Origin: Saturnia japonica
Lineage: Eukaryota > Arthropoda > Insecta > Lepidoptera > Saturniidae
Assembly (NCBI GenBank): GCA_033032175.1
Contig: CM065321.1
Location: forward strand, 14,840,501-14,904,500
Length of the DNA stretch: 64,000 nt
Direction of reading: 5' to 3'
Made by a program: the position numbers and the translations under genes. Below, piece after piece: positions 10,001 through 21,300 of this stretch (position 1 is the stretch's first letter; each line of letters starts with the position of its first letter). The notes under the pieces are model-generated. The model was not told the DNA's origin, searched no databases, and saw only the letters and a program-made list of their open reading frames with translations.

Positions 10001-12935
10001 AGATATATGAGAAAAACTTTATTTACCTTTCGCCTTTATCAACGCAGTAGAACCCAAAATAATAAGTTTTGTCTGTTTGTCGGTTTGTCTGTTTGCCAAC
10101 GTTTGTGTGTGCTAGTCTTGGAAATGGCTGAATAGATTTGGAAATCGTTTACATAAATATATTATGGTAAGGTTCGCTTAACATTTAATGTTTGTTTTAC
10201 TTCAATAAGTTCATAAATAAAAAAGTTATATCAATTTAAAAAATTACGTAGAACATTTTTTCGATAAAAATGCTATAAAATAGCTCTTCAGTTGAATTGG
10301 CTGAAATTTTAGTTTGTGAAACTTTTCATAAAGTTAAAAAATGGAGAGTTTAAATTTTTTTTAAATCAGTAAAAGTTGACCTCAGATCTATGTGATAAAT
10401 CATATTAAAAGGGGATCAGCATAGGCTGGATATTTGTCAGTTGAATAAAGCCGCGCCGCTACTAGGGATGGCAATTCATTTCGAAAATATCGATTCGAAT
10501 TGAACTCTTATGAATCGATTCACAAAAAAATCGAGGTCTAAAAGATCAATCTTTTTTCGATTCACTTTCAGATTGTATTAACAATATAAAAATATCTAAA
10601 ATAGAATATTAAAAGGACACCACAACAATCGATTTGTCATTTTTACCTTACTAAAGTATCAGTTATTATAGAGAAACATAGAATGGTATAGAGAGAGAGA
10701 ATGTATTACAGGTACATAGGGAAAGAGAATTAATTTCAAAAATTTATTATTATAAAATGTTGTCGTTATTTTGCTGTTGGGTAATAATTTACTGTTAGTA
10801 TTTTCATTGGTAAATGACTCCATAGAAAATGACAGTATAATGAAATGAATAATCCATACCTACTAATATTATAAATACGAAAGTAATTCTTTCTGTCCTG
10901 TCTGTTGCATTTTCACGACTAGACCGCTGAACCAATTTTGATGAATTTTGGTTGCAAAAGGACATAGGCTACTTTTGGAAAAAATATTGGAAGGGGTGAA
11001 ATGGAGGCGAAAATTCTTATGAAGAACCCAAATTTGATGAGTTTTGGTGAGGTTGAGGTGGTTGAGATATGTTGGACTTTGGAGAAAGACTTTGGCTACC
11101 TTATGTGGTGAAAATAAAACTTTAATGGGTGAAATAGGGGATGAAGGTTTGTACGAAGAACCCATCAAACCAATTTTGATGAATAGAGATATATTGGACC
11201 TTGGAGATGGATATAAGGTACCTTATGGCGCAAAGGATCAAATAGGGGATGAAATTTTTTATGAAGAACCCACTATTTCTCAATTTAGGGATATGAAAAT
11301 TCATATTTATGCTTTTAGGAAGAATTAAAAGGGTTTCGCGTTTTTTGAATAATTAATCCGCAAGGTGGTACAATAAGGGATTATTTACAATACCATACAC
11401 ATAAATAAATCCATCTATGAATTTCTTTTGGTTTGTCGTGTTTAGATATCAGTCAGTGTTTATGCAGTATTATAGAGGAGTGGTAGGGATCGCGACCACC
11501 ATGCAAATAGTGATAATCCCATCTATGGGGTTATTTTGGTTCATCGTGTTCAGAGATCAGTCGGTGTATTTGCAATAATATAGCGGGGTGGTAAGGATTG
11601 CGACCATCATTCATATAGTAATAAACACAAGTATGATTTTCTTTTGGTTTGTCGTGTTCCGAGATCAATCGGTGTATATGCAGTAAAATAGCGGCGTGGT
11701 AGAGATCGCGACCACAATACACATAGTGATAAATACATGTATGATTTCCTTTTGGTTAATTCGTATTCCGAGATCGGTTGGTGTATTTCTATACTATCTA
11801 TAGTAATATAATAAAGCGGAAGAGTTTTTTGTTTGTTTGTTTAAATACGCTAATCTTTAAAACTACCCCAGTCAGATTCTAAAAAATCTTTTTGTATATG
11901 ATAGCCCAGACTCACGACGAATAGTATAGGCTACAACTCTCAGCAATCCTTAAATATAGATTTTTGTTAAGTCGGAGGTAGAAACCCTTCCGAACTGCTT
12001 TATTCGCTTGCGCTGTCGTAATGGTTAATGATACGTGAATACAATTTACTACAAAAATACTGATCCTTAATATATATAAAAAAAGTTCGCGATAGCATAT
12101 GACTATCTCTTATACATAAGCCTCAAAAAGCTATTTTGTAACAATCAATTGTTAAAAATTAAAAAGTGATTTATGAACATTATTTTTAGACATGGCATAT
12201 TAATTCTTACGAATAAAAGATTCTTCGTTGTGAAGAAAATTTTATAAAGTTAAATTTTGCTCTATATAGTATGTTATTTTGACACATAGCTTAGGAGATA
12301 ATAAAAAAATCAAATAATTTGTACTTGCAACAAGAACAATAATTATGATAGTCTACACAGATGCGTTGCCGTTGCGGTGTTTATTGTATAAAATTAACAC
12401 TGGTGAAACCGTGGGGCACAGCTAGTAATAATATAATATGCTATTACATTCGTTAATAATATTTTTATGAATGTAAAAAAAATACATTAATACTCAAACG
12501 ATTTTGGTGGAATTTTGTACACGGGAATTATATATAATGTATACTATAATCAATTTAGATAGGCTGTAAGTAAAAATAAAATTACGCGACGGAATTAATT
12601 AATACGTAAAAAACGTGTGCGATGTTATTAAAGACAGGTCTAAAAAATATTTAATATATATATATATATATCTTTTTTTATATGTATGTCTATGAACTAT
12701 ACTGTGTAACTACACTGTGTATCCGTGGTTAATTTCGATAATTTGATTCCAGGGTGATTCCGGTGGTCCTTTACAAGTGAAGATTCCTTCAGATATAGAA
12801 ACCCCTTACAATATGTATTACATCATCGGAGTTACATCATTCGGAGTCGGCTGCGCCCGACCAAACCTGCCAGGGGTTTACACCAGAGTATCCAGCTTTA
12901 TTGACTGGATAGAGAACATAGTTTGGCCACATTAA
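1100..12935 (+). CDS. Snake-like/CLIPC-like secreted serine protease, gene 1 (5' partial)
   Basis: Seven exons join in frame to 347 codons plus stop: 1100-1241, 5556-5618, 6525-6610, 6808-7002, 7414-7624, 9124-9287 and 12753-12935, all with GT..AG borders and matching phases (0-1, 1-1, 1-0, 0-0, 0-1, 1-0, 0-stop). The product is an S1-family peptidase, probably an extracellular zymogen. Numbering from the first visible codon, the prodomain has sequons NDT and NIT and the motif [17 protein letters not shown]. The mature domain should begin at VAGG (V83), followed by GEFPHM. His128 (TAAHC), Asp188 (DIALIELE) and Ser290 (GDSGG) form the triad, and DACQ puts Asp six residues before Ser, as in trypsin-like proteases. 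The residue before VAGG is Thr, not Arg or Lys. The signal peptide and first prodomain exons lie left of the window. Gene 2 is a close paralogue in the same direction. The introns carry several private insertions, none disrupting an exon. Family and exon structure are firm; physiological role (immune or melanisation cascade) is not shown. Confidence 0.88.
1293..2572 (+). mobile_element. maT-type mariner (Tc1/mariner, DD37D), full length but decayed
   Basis: The 1280-bp element is flanked by TA (1291-1292 and 2573-2574) and bounded by inverted repeats of about 28 bp: left 'gtctggccataaatactgtt', right end reversed 'gtccggccataagttctgtt'. It encodes a mariner transposase relic. The paralogous intron of gene 2 (about 26735) lacks it, so it inserted after the gene duplication. 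Confidence 0.85.
1403..2329 (+). pseudogene. maT mariner transposase, inactivated
   Basis: One reading frame runs through nearly the whole element and holds an N-terminal helix-turn-helix region ([11 protein letters not shown]) and the catalytic blocks [15 protein letters not shown] and [10 protein letters not shown]. The second and third catalytic Asp are separated by 37 residues, as in the maT (DD37D) group. Two defects are visible. A TGA stop sits in frame at 1796-1798, splitting the ORF. The first catalytic Asp, expected in the ILFTDE-type motif, reads Asn. No clear start Met remains at the N terminus. The element cannot supply its own transposase. Confidence 0.85.
3419..4905 (-). mobile_element. 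R1-clade non-LTR retrotransposon, 5'-truncated
   Basis: On the minus strand the element ends in a poly(A) (T-run at 3421-3441 on +) preceded by a ~470-bp 3' UTR and the C-terminal part of a pol ORF. It is flanked by the 10-bp direct repeat 'agtttcagct' (3409-3418 and 4906-4915). The uninterrupted target is still visible in the paralogous intron of gene 2 at 27565-27574, so this is a target-primed insertion younger than the gene duplication. Confidence 0.85.
3911..4900 (-). CDS. RNase H and C-terminal part of R1-clade LINE pol (fragment)
   Basis: An open frame of 329 codons, cut at its 5' end by element truncation; the ATG at 4900 is an internal Met. An RNase H domain spans about residues 42-172 with the four acidic positions present: D49 in FTDGSK, E87 in FQAELYAL, D111 in YSDSKSS and D164 in [11 protein letters not shown]. 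Near residues 255-275 is the CxC..H..C motif ([19 protein letters not shown]) typical of the end of R1/TRAS/Kaga-type pol proteins. GC-rich codon use differs from the surrounding AT-rich intron. The frame has no stop or frameshift, which fits a young insertion. The protein would degrade RNA in RNA:DNA hybrids, but without endonuclease and reverse transcriptase this copy is inert. Confidence 0.85.
   Translation of the reverse strand: MQLDEVVVDRVLERPVSFIDYPHPVHCVGEAYESLDVLPESGGSGIFTDGSKIDGGVGAAVTWFKEGRETRFSTFRLEPFCSVFQAELYALHRAIQMVHKAGDGEVSIYSDSKSSLEMLANPVPPHHLALVTQTAIRAIRAEGRVVHLYWVRAHVGTVGNERADVLAKRATHKKTAADYDQYPVSYTKKIIREETVLKWQARYESSDTGKVTRAFFPNVADAHRVLRKANLLPAHVQAFTGHGGFAAYLYRFKIKDSPACECDPDTAETIFHLIIDCPRFGSSRFDLESRLGCRIERDLLHTMMVEDDVRGIFLNFIEKIVKIACKRNK
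5107..5419 (-). mobile_element. 3' end of another non-LTR retroelement with poly(A)
   Basis: GC-rich 300-bp island (in an AT-rich intron) ending, on the minus strand, in an A-tract (T-run at about 5107-5126). There is no such insert in the gene 2 intron near 27790. No intact protein domain is seen, so it is probably a LINE 3' untranslated tail. Confidence 0.55.
5640..6524. other. Intron of gene 1, conserved with gene 2 only
   Basis: AT-rich intron that aligns with gene 2 from about 28560 to 29273. The 28085-28560 stretch of gene 2 is not matched here. No coding content was seen. Confidence 0.5.
7690..8560 (+). mobile_element. RTE-clade LINE fragment, internally deleted
   Basis: The first part encodes decayed AP-endonuclease motifs ([13 protein letters not shown] start, [10 protein letters not shown], a [13 protein letters not shown] block). 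From about 8300 it jumps to a decayed reverse-transcriptase C-terminal region ([25 protein letters not shown]). Stops and frameshifts are present. The endonuclease part recurs at the same intron position in gene 2 (30345-30895), so the insertion predates the duplication. Confidence 0.7.
8565..9000 (-). mobile_element. Jockey/CR1-like LINE, 3' end
   Basis: Minus-strand translation gives the C terminus of a common lepidopteran LINE pol ([18 protein letters not shown], then SIRFYNKKP, then the [12 protein letters not shown] region), followed by its 3' UTR. Similar minus-strand tails occur at 31655-31860 and 50380-50600. Confidence 0.65.
9835..9945 (+). mobile_element. LINE C-terminal zinc-knuckle scrap
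   Basis: Short fragment matching 32895-33000 of gene 2, where one frame reads [13 protein letters not shown], the C-terminal knuckle of a LINE pol. A minus-strand relative (CRFCEKADETP) is at about 52237-52330. It is shared by genes 1 and 2. Confidence 0.5.
9966..11385 (+). repeat. Dispersed repeat 'X', copy 1
   Basis: About 1.4 kb matching, in reverse orientation, 42247-43591, from the end with 'aactgatcgatgtctgta' through a 'gggatggcaattcatttcg' block to an A-rich block that contains internal repeats (GDEGLYEEP / GDEIFYEEP when translated). I do not think the short ORF at 11044-11328 is a real protein: it exists only because the repeat happens to be open. Not classified. Confidence 0.6.
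11405..11780 (+). repeat. Minisatellite, about 109-bp unit, 3.5 copies
   Basis: Units begin near 11411, 11519, 11629 and 11737. Each contains a 'cttttggttYgtcgtg' block, 'gagatcagtcggtgta' and 'ggtggtagggatcgcgacca' with about 10-20% divergence. A single reversed unit lies beside the second X copy at about 42090-42150. Confidence 0.8.
11797..12425 (+). mobile_element. Lep1-type Helitron-like element
   Basis: It starts TCTATAGTAATATAATAAAG, followed by the TTTGTTTGTTTG run, and ends 'gtggggcacagctag', inserted between A and T. It is 629 bp. A diverged copy without clear ends lies at 34385-34860. It is absent from the matching intron of gene 2. Confidence 0.65.
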
Positions 12936-13102
12936 ATATACAATGAAAAAAAAAATTATGGAGAAAATTGCGACTTTAACTGCGAGTATATGATCCTTGG
13001 GATACAAAGAGTGGGCTTCATTAGCTCTAACATACTACATTATGAAAAATTGTTTCATTAATATTTAGTAATTTGTGTATATTAACCCGTAGCTTAAATA
13101 AC

Positions 13103-13108
13103 AATAAA
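13103..13108 (+). terminator. Poly(A) signal AATAAA of gene 1
   Basis: First canonical AATAAA downstream of the gene 1 stop, 168 bp after it. Confidence 0.5.
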
Positions 13109-13429
13109 AATCTTTTAGGGATAAAAGACTAACAAAAAGCAATTAAAAGAAAAAAAAAAAAACAAATAAATAAAATATACCAAAGTGAAATTAATAGAAA
13201 AAAATCTGACAAGAAGCGAGCTGATTATATTATTTACGGTACATTATTGTATCGTATTTTACATAAGTCTTATTTAAATAATTATTATCCTTACATTCTT
13301 TAATGTACCTTGGTATGTCCGTCTATCTGTCTATTTATGTCATGTAAAAATATACGTGAAACAACAATAAATGAATTTTATGCTCAAAAAGTTGTCATCA
13401 TCATGATCATTGTTCACTATTAGGTAACT

Positions 13430-14165
13430 TTAGGGATACCATTACATGCATAACTTTTAGAAGGGCTTTCAAAATTGTATGTAGCTAGAAACTACCGTAT
13501 AGGTTTTAATAATCGGTCACCGAGTGCAATGTTTACACTTTTACCTATTATGAAGGGCTGTATCTTTTTATTGTATTAACTTAGAAACTTGGTTTTTATA
13601 TAGCAGTTCGAAGTCATAGACCTTAATTTCAACTGTATACCTTAGTCCCTTTACGAGATAAAAAAACCTAATATATTTACACATAGTTACATTATAATTT
13701 CACGCTGGATCAGAATATCCTTATTTTCGAATTTTTCTCGTAACTTTCTTTAATGTTTTTTCTTTGTGCCAAATTTCACATCTGTAGGCCTACGGGAAGT
13801 AGTGTTAACTTAGAAACTTGATTTTTTACAGCAGTTTGAGGTTATAGATCTTTGTATTCGGTATTAATATCAATTATATAGAAACAGTTATTTTCGAGAT
13901 AATAAATAAACCTTAATACATTTTTTCAGTTTATAACTTCAGACGGGATGAGAAATCTCTTATTACTTTTTGTATTTATTCTTTAACGTTTCTTAAAATA
14001 CCTTCCTTAGTGCAAAATTTCAAGACTGTAAAGTCTGCGGGAGGTAAGTACCCTATAATTTCAATTTTATACCCCAAATCATCTTCGAGAAATATGTCTA
14101 GAATTCTAGATACACGGACAGGCAGCCAGCTAGCCAGCCAGACAGACTGAAAGATAGACGAAAAA
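13430..14165 (+). repeat. Intergenic repeat with ~230-bp internal periodicity
   Basis: 'ttaacttagaaactt' recurs at about 13577 and 13807, and the 'tttgtgccaaatttca ... ctgtagg' block recurs about 235 bp apart, indicating two diverged tandem units. It ends in a 'cagccagctagccagccagacag' stretch. No coding content. Confidence 0.55.
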
Positions 14166-14514
14166 CAAGGTGAATTTAAAAGGTTTCCTTTTTTCATTAT
14201 GAGTTAATCCTAATATTAATCCTTATTCCCTAAAAACAAGAACAATTAACTATGAACAAAGTACAAAACAAAACTTAATAATGAAAGCTCTTCATCGTGT
14301 AAAGAACCATGACCTCCTCACTGGTGGATAGGCATTGATAGCAAATCATGAAACATATTGTCATTGTTAAGAATGTTCAGATTGAAGTCATCATTAGTGA
14401 CTGCTAGTCTGACTTAAATCAAAGTCATCCCATTAGTACGTTATGTGGAAATCAACGTGTAAGACTTGTAAGATAAATCGTATAATATTTTAGTAATTAC
14501 GACGTAAGACGAAG

Positions 14515-15313
14515 AGACATGGCGGACATGGGAGCTGGGACGCCAATGCTAAAACGGAGCGAGATATCTAGAGCAACAGTTTGCTTTGCCTAAGTTAGTT
14601 GTTACGCATTTCATGCTGCTCATGCATCTATCAGATGCTCATCCCTTTACTGGTCTCTTTGTGTCACAGCTAGACAGTTTAATTAAGTCACTTCATATCA
14701 CCGTAACTACACTCTAACTGCATCACACACGACACTTGAAAAAAAAAACGCCAAAAATCATAACGTTTATTTAGCAAAGAAGAAAGATACAAAGTCAATG
14801 TCCCCAACTACCAAACTAGGGTAACCTGTATTTTAGCAATTGGTTACTTCCAGGATTAAAATAATAAATATGAAACTACAAATAAAATTATAACACTTAA
14901 AATTTATTGCGTGCTCTTTTTGTACACTTGATACATGTATATGTGTATATTTAGTATTTGAGAATGTGTGTGTATTTATAAATGTATATGCCTTATGACT
15001 TACTTATGTCAACTTTATCCTGCTGTTTAAACATTGCATGCTTATATCATAAATTGACATGATGACATGCGTCTATGAAAGACTAATCATTAAATTTTAT
15101 ATTTTAATTATTGAGAGGTAACGACTTTAGATACCTACATATTGTTGTATATATTTATGCAAATGCAAAGCGATGGCACTAAAAATATTTAATTTGATTG
15201 AGAGGCATGTTACCGGATCTAAAAAGCTGAACTTATGATTAGTCGAATCCGAGTCGAAAAAGCGAACAGTCCATTTAACATTGTTTTTAAATAATTTTTC
15301 TTTTTTTTAAAAT
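14515..15313 (+). promoter_or_regulatory. 5' flank and promoter region of gene 2, conserved with gene 3
   Basis: Blocks here recur upstream of gene 3 (35615-36090): 'catggcgga', 'agtttaattaagtc', 'atcaccgtaactaca' and, nearest the gene, 'tatgattagtcgaatccg' (about 15235-15252) followed by 'aaagcgaac'. The last block sits about 60-80 bp before the ATG, where a core promoter is expected. Conservation between paralogues is seen; promoter function is inferred. Confidence 0.5.
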
Positions 15314-15350
15314 ATGATTGTATTCGTCCTAGTGATCATATTGTCTGCAG
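15314..15350 (+). CDS. Signal-peptide exon of gene 2
   Basis: ATG follows 'ttaaaat'. Twelve codons and one base encode a short hydrophobic leader ending Ser-Ala-Gly, then donor 'gtaaga'. Its extra base joins to 20585 to make a Gly codon. It was chosen as the start because the gene 3 locus has the same exon in the same place behind a conserved flank. Confidence 0.75.
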
Positions 15351-18300
15351 GTAAGAAGAACACGATATAATTTATTTTTGCTTTTGTAAATTTATTTAAA
15401 CATTGACCTTGTGGTCCATTTTACTATATAGAAGTTTACAAGTTTGATTTCCCTTGTTGGTCCGGCTGGATAAACAGCTTTCAGTACTAATCCTAAAAAG
15501 TACATACTTCATGCAACAATCCGCTTCATGTCGAACAACGGAATCCGAGACGACCTTGAAACGATATAACATACATTTATTTAAATTTAGTTGATTTTTC
15601 CACGCTTTTCATTTCAAGTGCATGATTATCATTATATTAATACGTGAAGCAAAAACCCCTTGTACCCGTTTTTTAGCATATTGCGTGCAAGGAAGATTGA
15701 AACATTTCCCATGGTTAAAGTTTATATGGAGAAGGAGTTCAGAAAGCTAAAATTTATCTATAATATCTGTTACCAATACATTAAGTTAAATAAATTATTA
15801 CTACGTATTCTAACTCTACCAGTAACATTGAACTTAAACCCCCCAAAATATTGACATTGTCACTCAATGAAAAGTGACAGCAAATGATATAATATTCATT
15901 GTTTAGGTTCATGCTGCAAATGTGAAACACAAAATAATGTATGAATAAAAACTGGCTGGTGAAATTCGATCATTATATACGCGACCGCTAGTAATTAAAA
16001 ATAGGTTATATAGATTATTCGAAATTGGGAATATTATCAATCCGATATGGCAGTTCGAACTGTTAGGTACTAATTTATGTACTTTTACTAATCTGTAATT
16101 TTATTTAGAAACACTAACGACTCCCATGAATGAAAAATATCAAACCTGCATATATAATGAAACCTGCACGCATTTCACATGTTTTCATAGTACTGTCATC
16201 TATTGGTTCAAACAGAATATAAGAGGACATACTTTTAAATATTTTGTATAACATATTGCTATAAAATGCAAAGTAATAATTTTTCCTTTGCTTTTTCGGA
16301 GTTTATACCCATTATTTCGTTCCTATAATATGACATAACTATGAGTATCTTAAATAAGTTAGTGATTCTTAAAAAAAATAGTTTTTGTGGAATAACTCGG
16401 TTGGTTAAATCTGCCCCACATTTCGAACAAGTATGAAAACAGAACTGAATTAAACAAAATTAAACAAGAATTACTTAGAAAATCAAAAACAGTGTAGGGG
16501 TGTCGAATTACGTCTTTAGCAGTGAGAAATCATAGACAACCTCACCTAGACTTGGTTCAGCCTGTTGAGCAACGAACGAGGAAATGGCGATAGTGGGATG
16601 GTAGGGCTGTGCAGCCCGACTGGCTCGCGACCACGTGACTTGCTTTTGCGTGTCGCGTTTCGAGATCAGCTTGTGCATATCCTGTTAAATTAATGAAGGC
16701 CAGCATGACAGCGGTGACCGTCTATGGATTGCGATCTCTCGGTAATGGCAGTTCTGTTAGGATTGTACTGTGCTTACCATCAGGGACGGTACCGTTAATT
16801 TGTCATGCTACTATAAAAAAGTAACCAAGTCCAAACCTAATAAAAGTCGTACCTAACCACCCTTCTAGTCGAATTTGAAACTAGAGAAATCAAATTTGAA
16901 GCTTGTGCATTATTGCATAACTACTCGCTTCGATTGGTGGAAGGACTTTGGCAAAATGTCAATTCTGCTAACGTAAAAGATCTACCCTCCTTTTCTAGGA
17001 AAAGTAATTGTTTATATGTATATTTATTTTTTCTTTAAGCAAATTACATTGTAAGCGCAATTAATCAATTCTTCTGTTATTCCCACGACAGCCGACGTAC
17101 TTTTGCTGTCTTTTATTTGAATTTGAACCAATATAAATTCTACAGGTTTTACAGAATAGCCGCTTGTTTCTTTTTCATTATCTTCAGGTTCTTTTCAGGC
17201 TCAGCTAGCTTTTCTTTGTTTATTAGCATCTTCCTCATTGACCTTTCTGTCTCACGTTTTTTTTTTTGTAATTTCGAATCATTTTACATCATCCACACCT
17301 CATTTTACATCTCACACGATATTAAATGAGTATATTGTCCAAAATAGTAACACGCTAAGCCTAGTGGGGAAACTGGCTGTCAAGTGCAGCTGCAGGAATA
17401 TACCTTTAGGTGCTTAGCAACAGATTTTCTTTTTGAGGGGGTTCGGGGGGATTTAGCCAGGTGGGCGTTAGAAACAACTCTACTAAATACCATTGTTTCA
17501 TCACGATATTTTCCTTCAAAGAATGCTCAGGCTTTTTGGTTCAAGGCTAACTCACTTCAATTGACACGATGTCCGAACACATTATTCCGAACACAATGTT
17601 ATTACATTATAATCCAAAAGTAGAAATCATCTAAATACTCGCTATCGTCTAGCAAACATACATACATACATCTGACCAACATTCTGTAAGTAAAAATAAT
17701 ACTAATATTATAATTGTTAATGTCCGTAAAATATTATTCAAATATTTTGCTGCTAAGACGAGACGTTACTTGTTGAAGGCGCTGTCAAGGTGATCAACTA
17801 TGTCATATTAGATCAAATTGTGCAATTTTATGTGTCTTTTATTTTTGTGTTATTTTTCTATTGTAAAATATGCTTTTCTTGTTTATTTAGTCTCAATTAT
17901 TAACCAACTTTCACTAGTAGGGAAAAAATGGACACGAATAAGGCACCTAGAATCTTTCACCGAATTTCAATTGACAGTCTTAAACTACATTATGTCATGA
18001 AAAAAATATTAATAAAATCCCAAAAGAAATTTCGAAATCGGAAAAACCACTGAAAGTAGTGGTACCCTTTATTCAATCTAATATAATATAATAACTGATA
18101 AGATCAATATAATAACTGATAAGATCAGTCCAAAGCGTTTCCTACAATGCAATCTGTTGTGTGTGATCCGTTGCGTAGAATCATATGATGCGTGTGTTGT
18201 GTAGGGGTAAAAATCACTTGTAACTACAAATAACTCTTTTACTTATTCGATTCAAATAAAGGTATTTATTAAATTAATTACAAAATATTGTTGCGCCAGT

Positions 18301-21300
18301 TACATTCGCTAATTTACAAACTACAAATGAGAATTTAAAACAATATTTTAACACTGAAGGATTGACTCAACAACTTATTAAGTGCATAACGTATACAAAA
18401 ACTAAACTAAAGTATACTCGCCATTAATTTATTGCTTCCACTGATTTGCTTCAACAGAATCATATTTCATATTTTACACCCTTGGGTAATAAAAATGCCG
18501 ATGATTGACGTGAAGAAGTTTTATTCGAATTCTACAGTTACAAATTTCATGAATTCACAACACTGTTATTTATTTCACTGTGGTTTCGCTTCCTTTTATC
18601 GCTCAATATTATGGCAAAATGAAATACTCCAGCGCCGCGCCTGAGCCGCTTAAATAACTACTCTAAAAGATTGCAGAAAAATCGTGAATAATCAATAACT
18701 TTCTCGACGTTTAGTTACTATGCCTACTCGATGACGTAATCAAGACGATAAGCCCTATACATGTGTGTGTAAACTGCGATGTTTACACAACCATGCGCCA
18801 CAGTTGTTTTACGACGCGAAACATTTCGAAGTCCTGAGAAGGTTGTAGTTGCTACGAGATATTTCGGGAACAGGATTTTTCTATCGTTTTAATCGGGTTG
18901 TAACAGGTCGTAACGATATTAATGTAAACTGGGGTTCTAAGTATATTATGTATAATATAAAAGGGTAATTACTTATAGGTACTATGCCTGAAGTGTAAAC
19001 GTGGAATCTGGCTAATACCAAGCTAACTAGTTTCTGTAGTCCTGCAGATATTCTGATAGATCACTGTCACACAAGCCGCAGGAAAAGGCAACATTACTGG
19101 CTAATAATCTCTTTGCTGCTAACTCTTCGCTTGACTTCGCAACACATATCAGTTTATTTTACCCAACTGCGGTATCACAATGAATAATATACGTTTTGAA
19201 CATTGTGACGTGCTTAGAGAATTGCCATCGCTCGATGTTCGAAAGTTTAGTGGTCCAGACGGCATCCCAGATTAGTTTTACATTATATTTTCAGCTGATT
19301 TGTCTCAAATATTAACGCGCCTATAACGGCTTTTCTACCTCTCTGGTATCATGCCACAGGTTTGGAAAGGCTAGTGTGGAACCGATTCCCAAGAAAGGGG
19401 ACCGGTTAAACCCTAACAATTACTACTCCATAGCCATAACTTCAGTGTTTTACAAAACCATAGGGCAGATAATCTACACCTACTTAGTCCGCTCCCTGGA
19501 GGATCACTCTTCAATCAATGATTGTCAATATGTATTTCACTAGAATCGATTAATGGGATATCTTCTTGCGTTTATATTGCACCGCTGGGGGAGGCGATTG
19601 TTAAGCATGGTGGGGCCTATGCGGTTAGTCTGGACATAACCAAAGCTAACTCTATCTTGGAGACTTGGAATCTTGAACCGGATGCGACTGCTTTTCATGC
19701 ACGAACAGCTGTATCTGCTTTACAAGACACAAGCTCGGCTTTGGATGGTATATTGTTCGCATCTTTGAGGCGGAATTGCAAAAAACCCCCTCGAAGCCCG
19801 GGGCAGGCAGCAGAGACGGACTGACCGCACTTTAAATTATGCAATGGTTACTAAGTTCATAGAGTCGGTTCAGCTATGCAGGAACGTTGCCTTGCTGAGC
19901 GTGTTCTACCAACTGTATCATAGCGAGCACTCTGAAGAGCTGTTCAACTTAATTCTCTCTTCTCTCTTTCATAACAGAACCACACTTGCTGGGCTCTGGA
20001 GTCACAGCTTTACGGTAATTTCCATCTTGTAAGAAACAAAGGAATTTGCTACGTATTATATTTGCTGTACTTTATAGCTGTGGAACTATCTCCCGGTCAG
20101 TGTATTCCCTCCTTCCTACAACATGGAGTCCTTTAAACATAATGTAAAGAGACCTTAGAGCAGGCCGGTATGACAGCGACGACTGATGTTTGATCGTAGA
20201 ACCGATATACTCGGCATATTATTGGATTGCACTATAATTGCCATTAGGTACAATGCTATCACTTAGCCTGCTACGTTAAATAATTAAATACATAATACCA
20301 AAACTTACCTACTTGTCCAAGAAAAGGTGTAATCGGATTAAGACTCATCTATATTAATTGATGTCATTTTCTCTTGGGATGTATTATGTTGTGGTAATAT
20401 GTCATCTTGCTTCAGAATCTGTTAATTCTTCATACGCTCAATACAACTATGTCGTTTAACCAAGCGTCCTCAAATATCATCTAATTTATAAAACAATAGT
20501 CCATTAAATTGAATATTATATATTTGAATATATTTATATAAAAATAATATTCTAAATTTACATTAAAAACCATATCTGTTTCAGGGTGGTCAATCGAAGG
20601 ACAAATACAAAATGTACACCAAGAATCTGTAAGTTTTTTTTTTTTTAATCTTGAAGTGATTTAAAAATATCTATTAAAATAATATACATATTTCGGTTAC
20701 GCTGAAATCTTAACAACAATCGTTACTACGTAACAAATCAAATTTTTGAAGTGAGTTATTTCGAATCTTTCGGTTACTAAGAAAAAACAGCACTAACATT
20801 ATGTGGACTCTATTGGTTTTCATCAGAATAAAAACTATATAGGTATTTACAAACGTGGTTAACAAATAAATTCAGTTTATTAATTTGTATTGAATTCATT
20901 TATGAAAGAATTTTGTCAGGATCTTTGAATTTAAGACCCAGTACTCGTTGTGGCACATAATTATTCCTATTTTTTGTGTATATTTCGTTCTGTAAAATCA
21001 TACGATACGTGTGTTTTGTAGGGGCAAAAAATCGCTTATACTAACAAATAACTTTTTTAATTATTCCATTCAAATAAAAGTATTTATTGAATTAATTACA
21101 AAATATTGTTGCGCCTTCTACACTCGCTGGTTTACAAAATACGATTGAGAATTTAAAACGATCTTTCGACACTGAAGTATTGACTCTTAAATTTATGAAG
21201 TGCGTAATGTATACAAAAACTAAACTAAAGTATACTCGACGTTAATTTAATGCTTCCACTGAAATGCTCTTGCCTTGAATAAAATTTCATTCCAAATTCT

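Noticed and set aside
11044..11328. 94-codon ORF ([15 protein letters not shown] start), also present reversed at 42317-42520
   Set aside because: It lies in dispersed repeat X, has internal tandem repeats and no family resemblance; the frame is not kept to the same end in the two copies.
11405..11780. Possible CRISPR array
   Set aside because: Whole ~109-bp units repeat without unique spacers, in a eukaryotic intron; it is a minisatellite.
17117..17329. 70-codon Phe/Ser-rich ORF
   Set aside because: Low-complexity T-rich sequence in intron 1 of gene 2; no domain, no conservation with gene 3.
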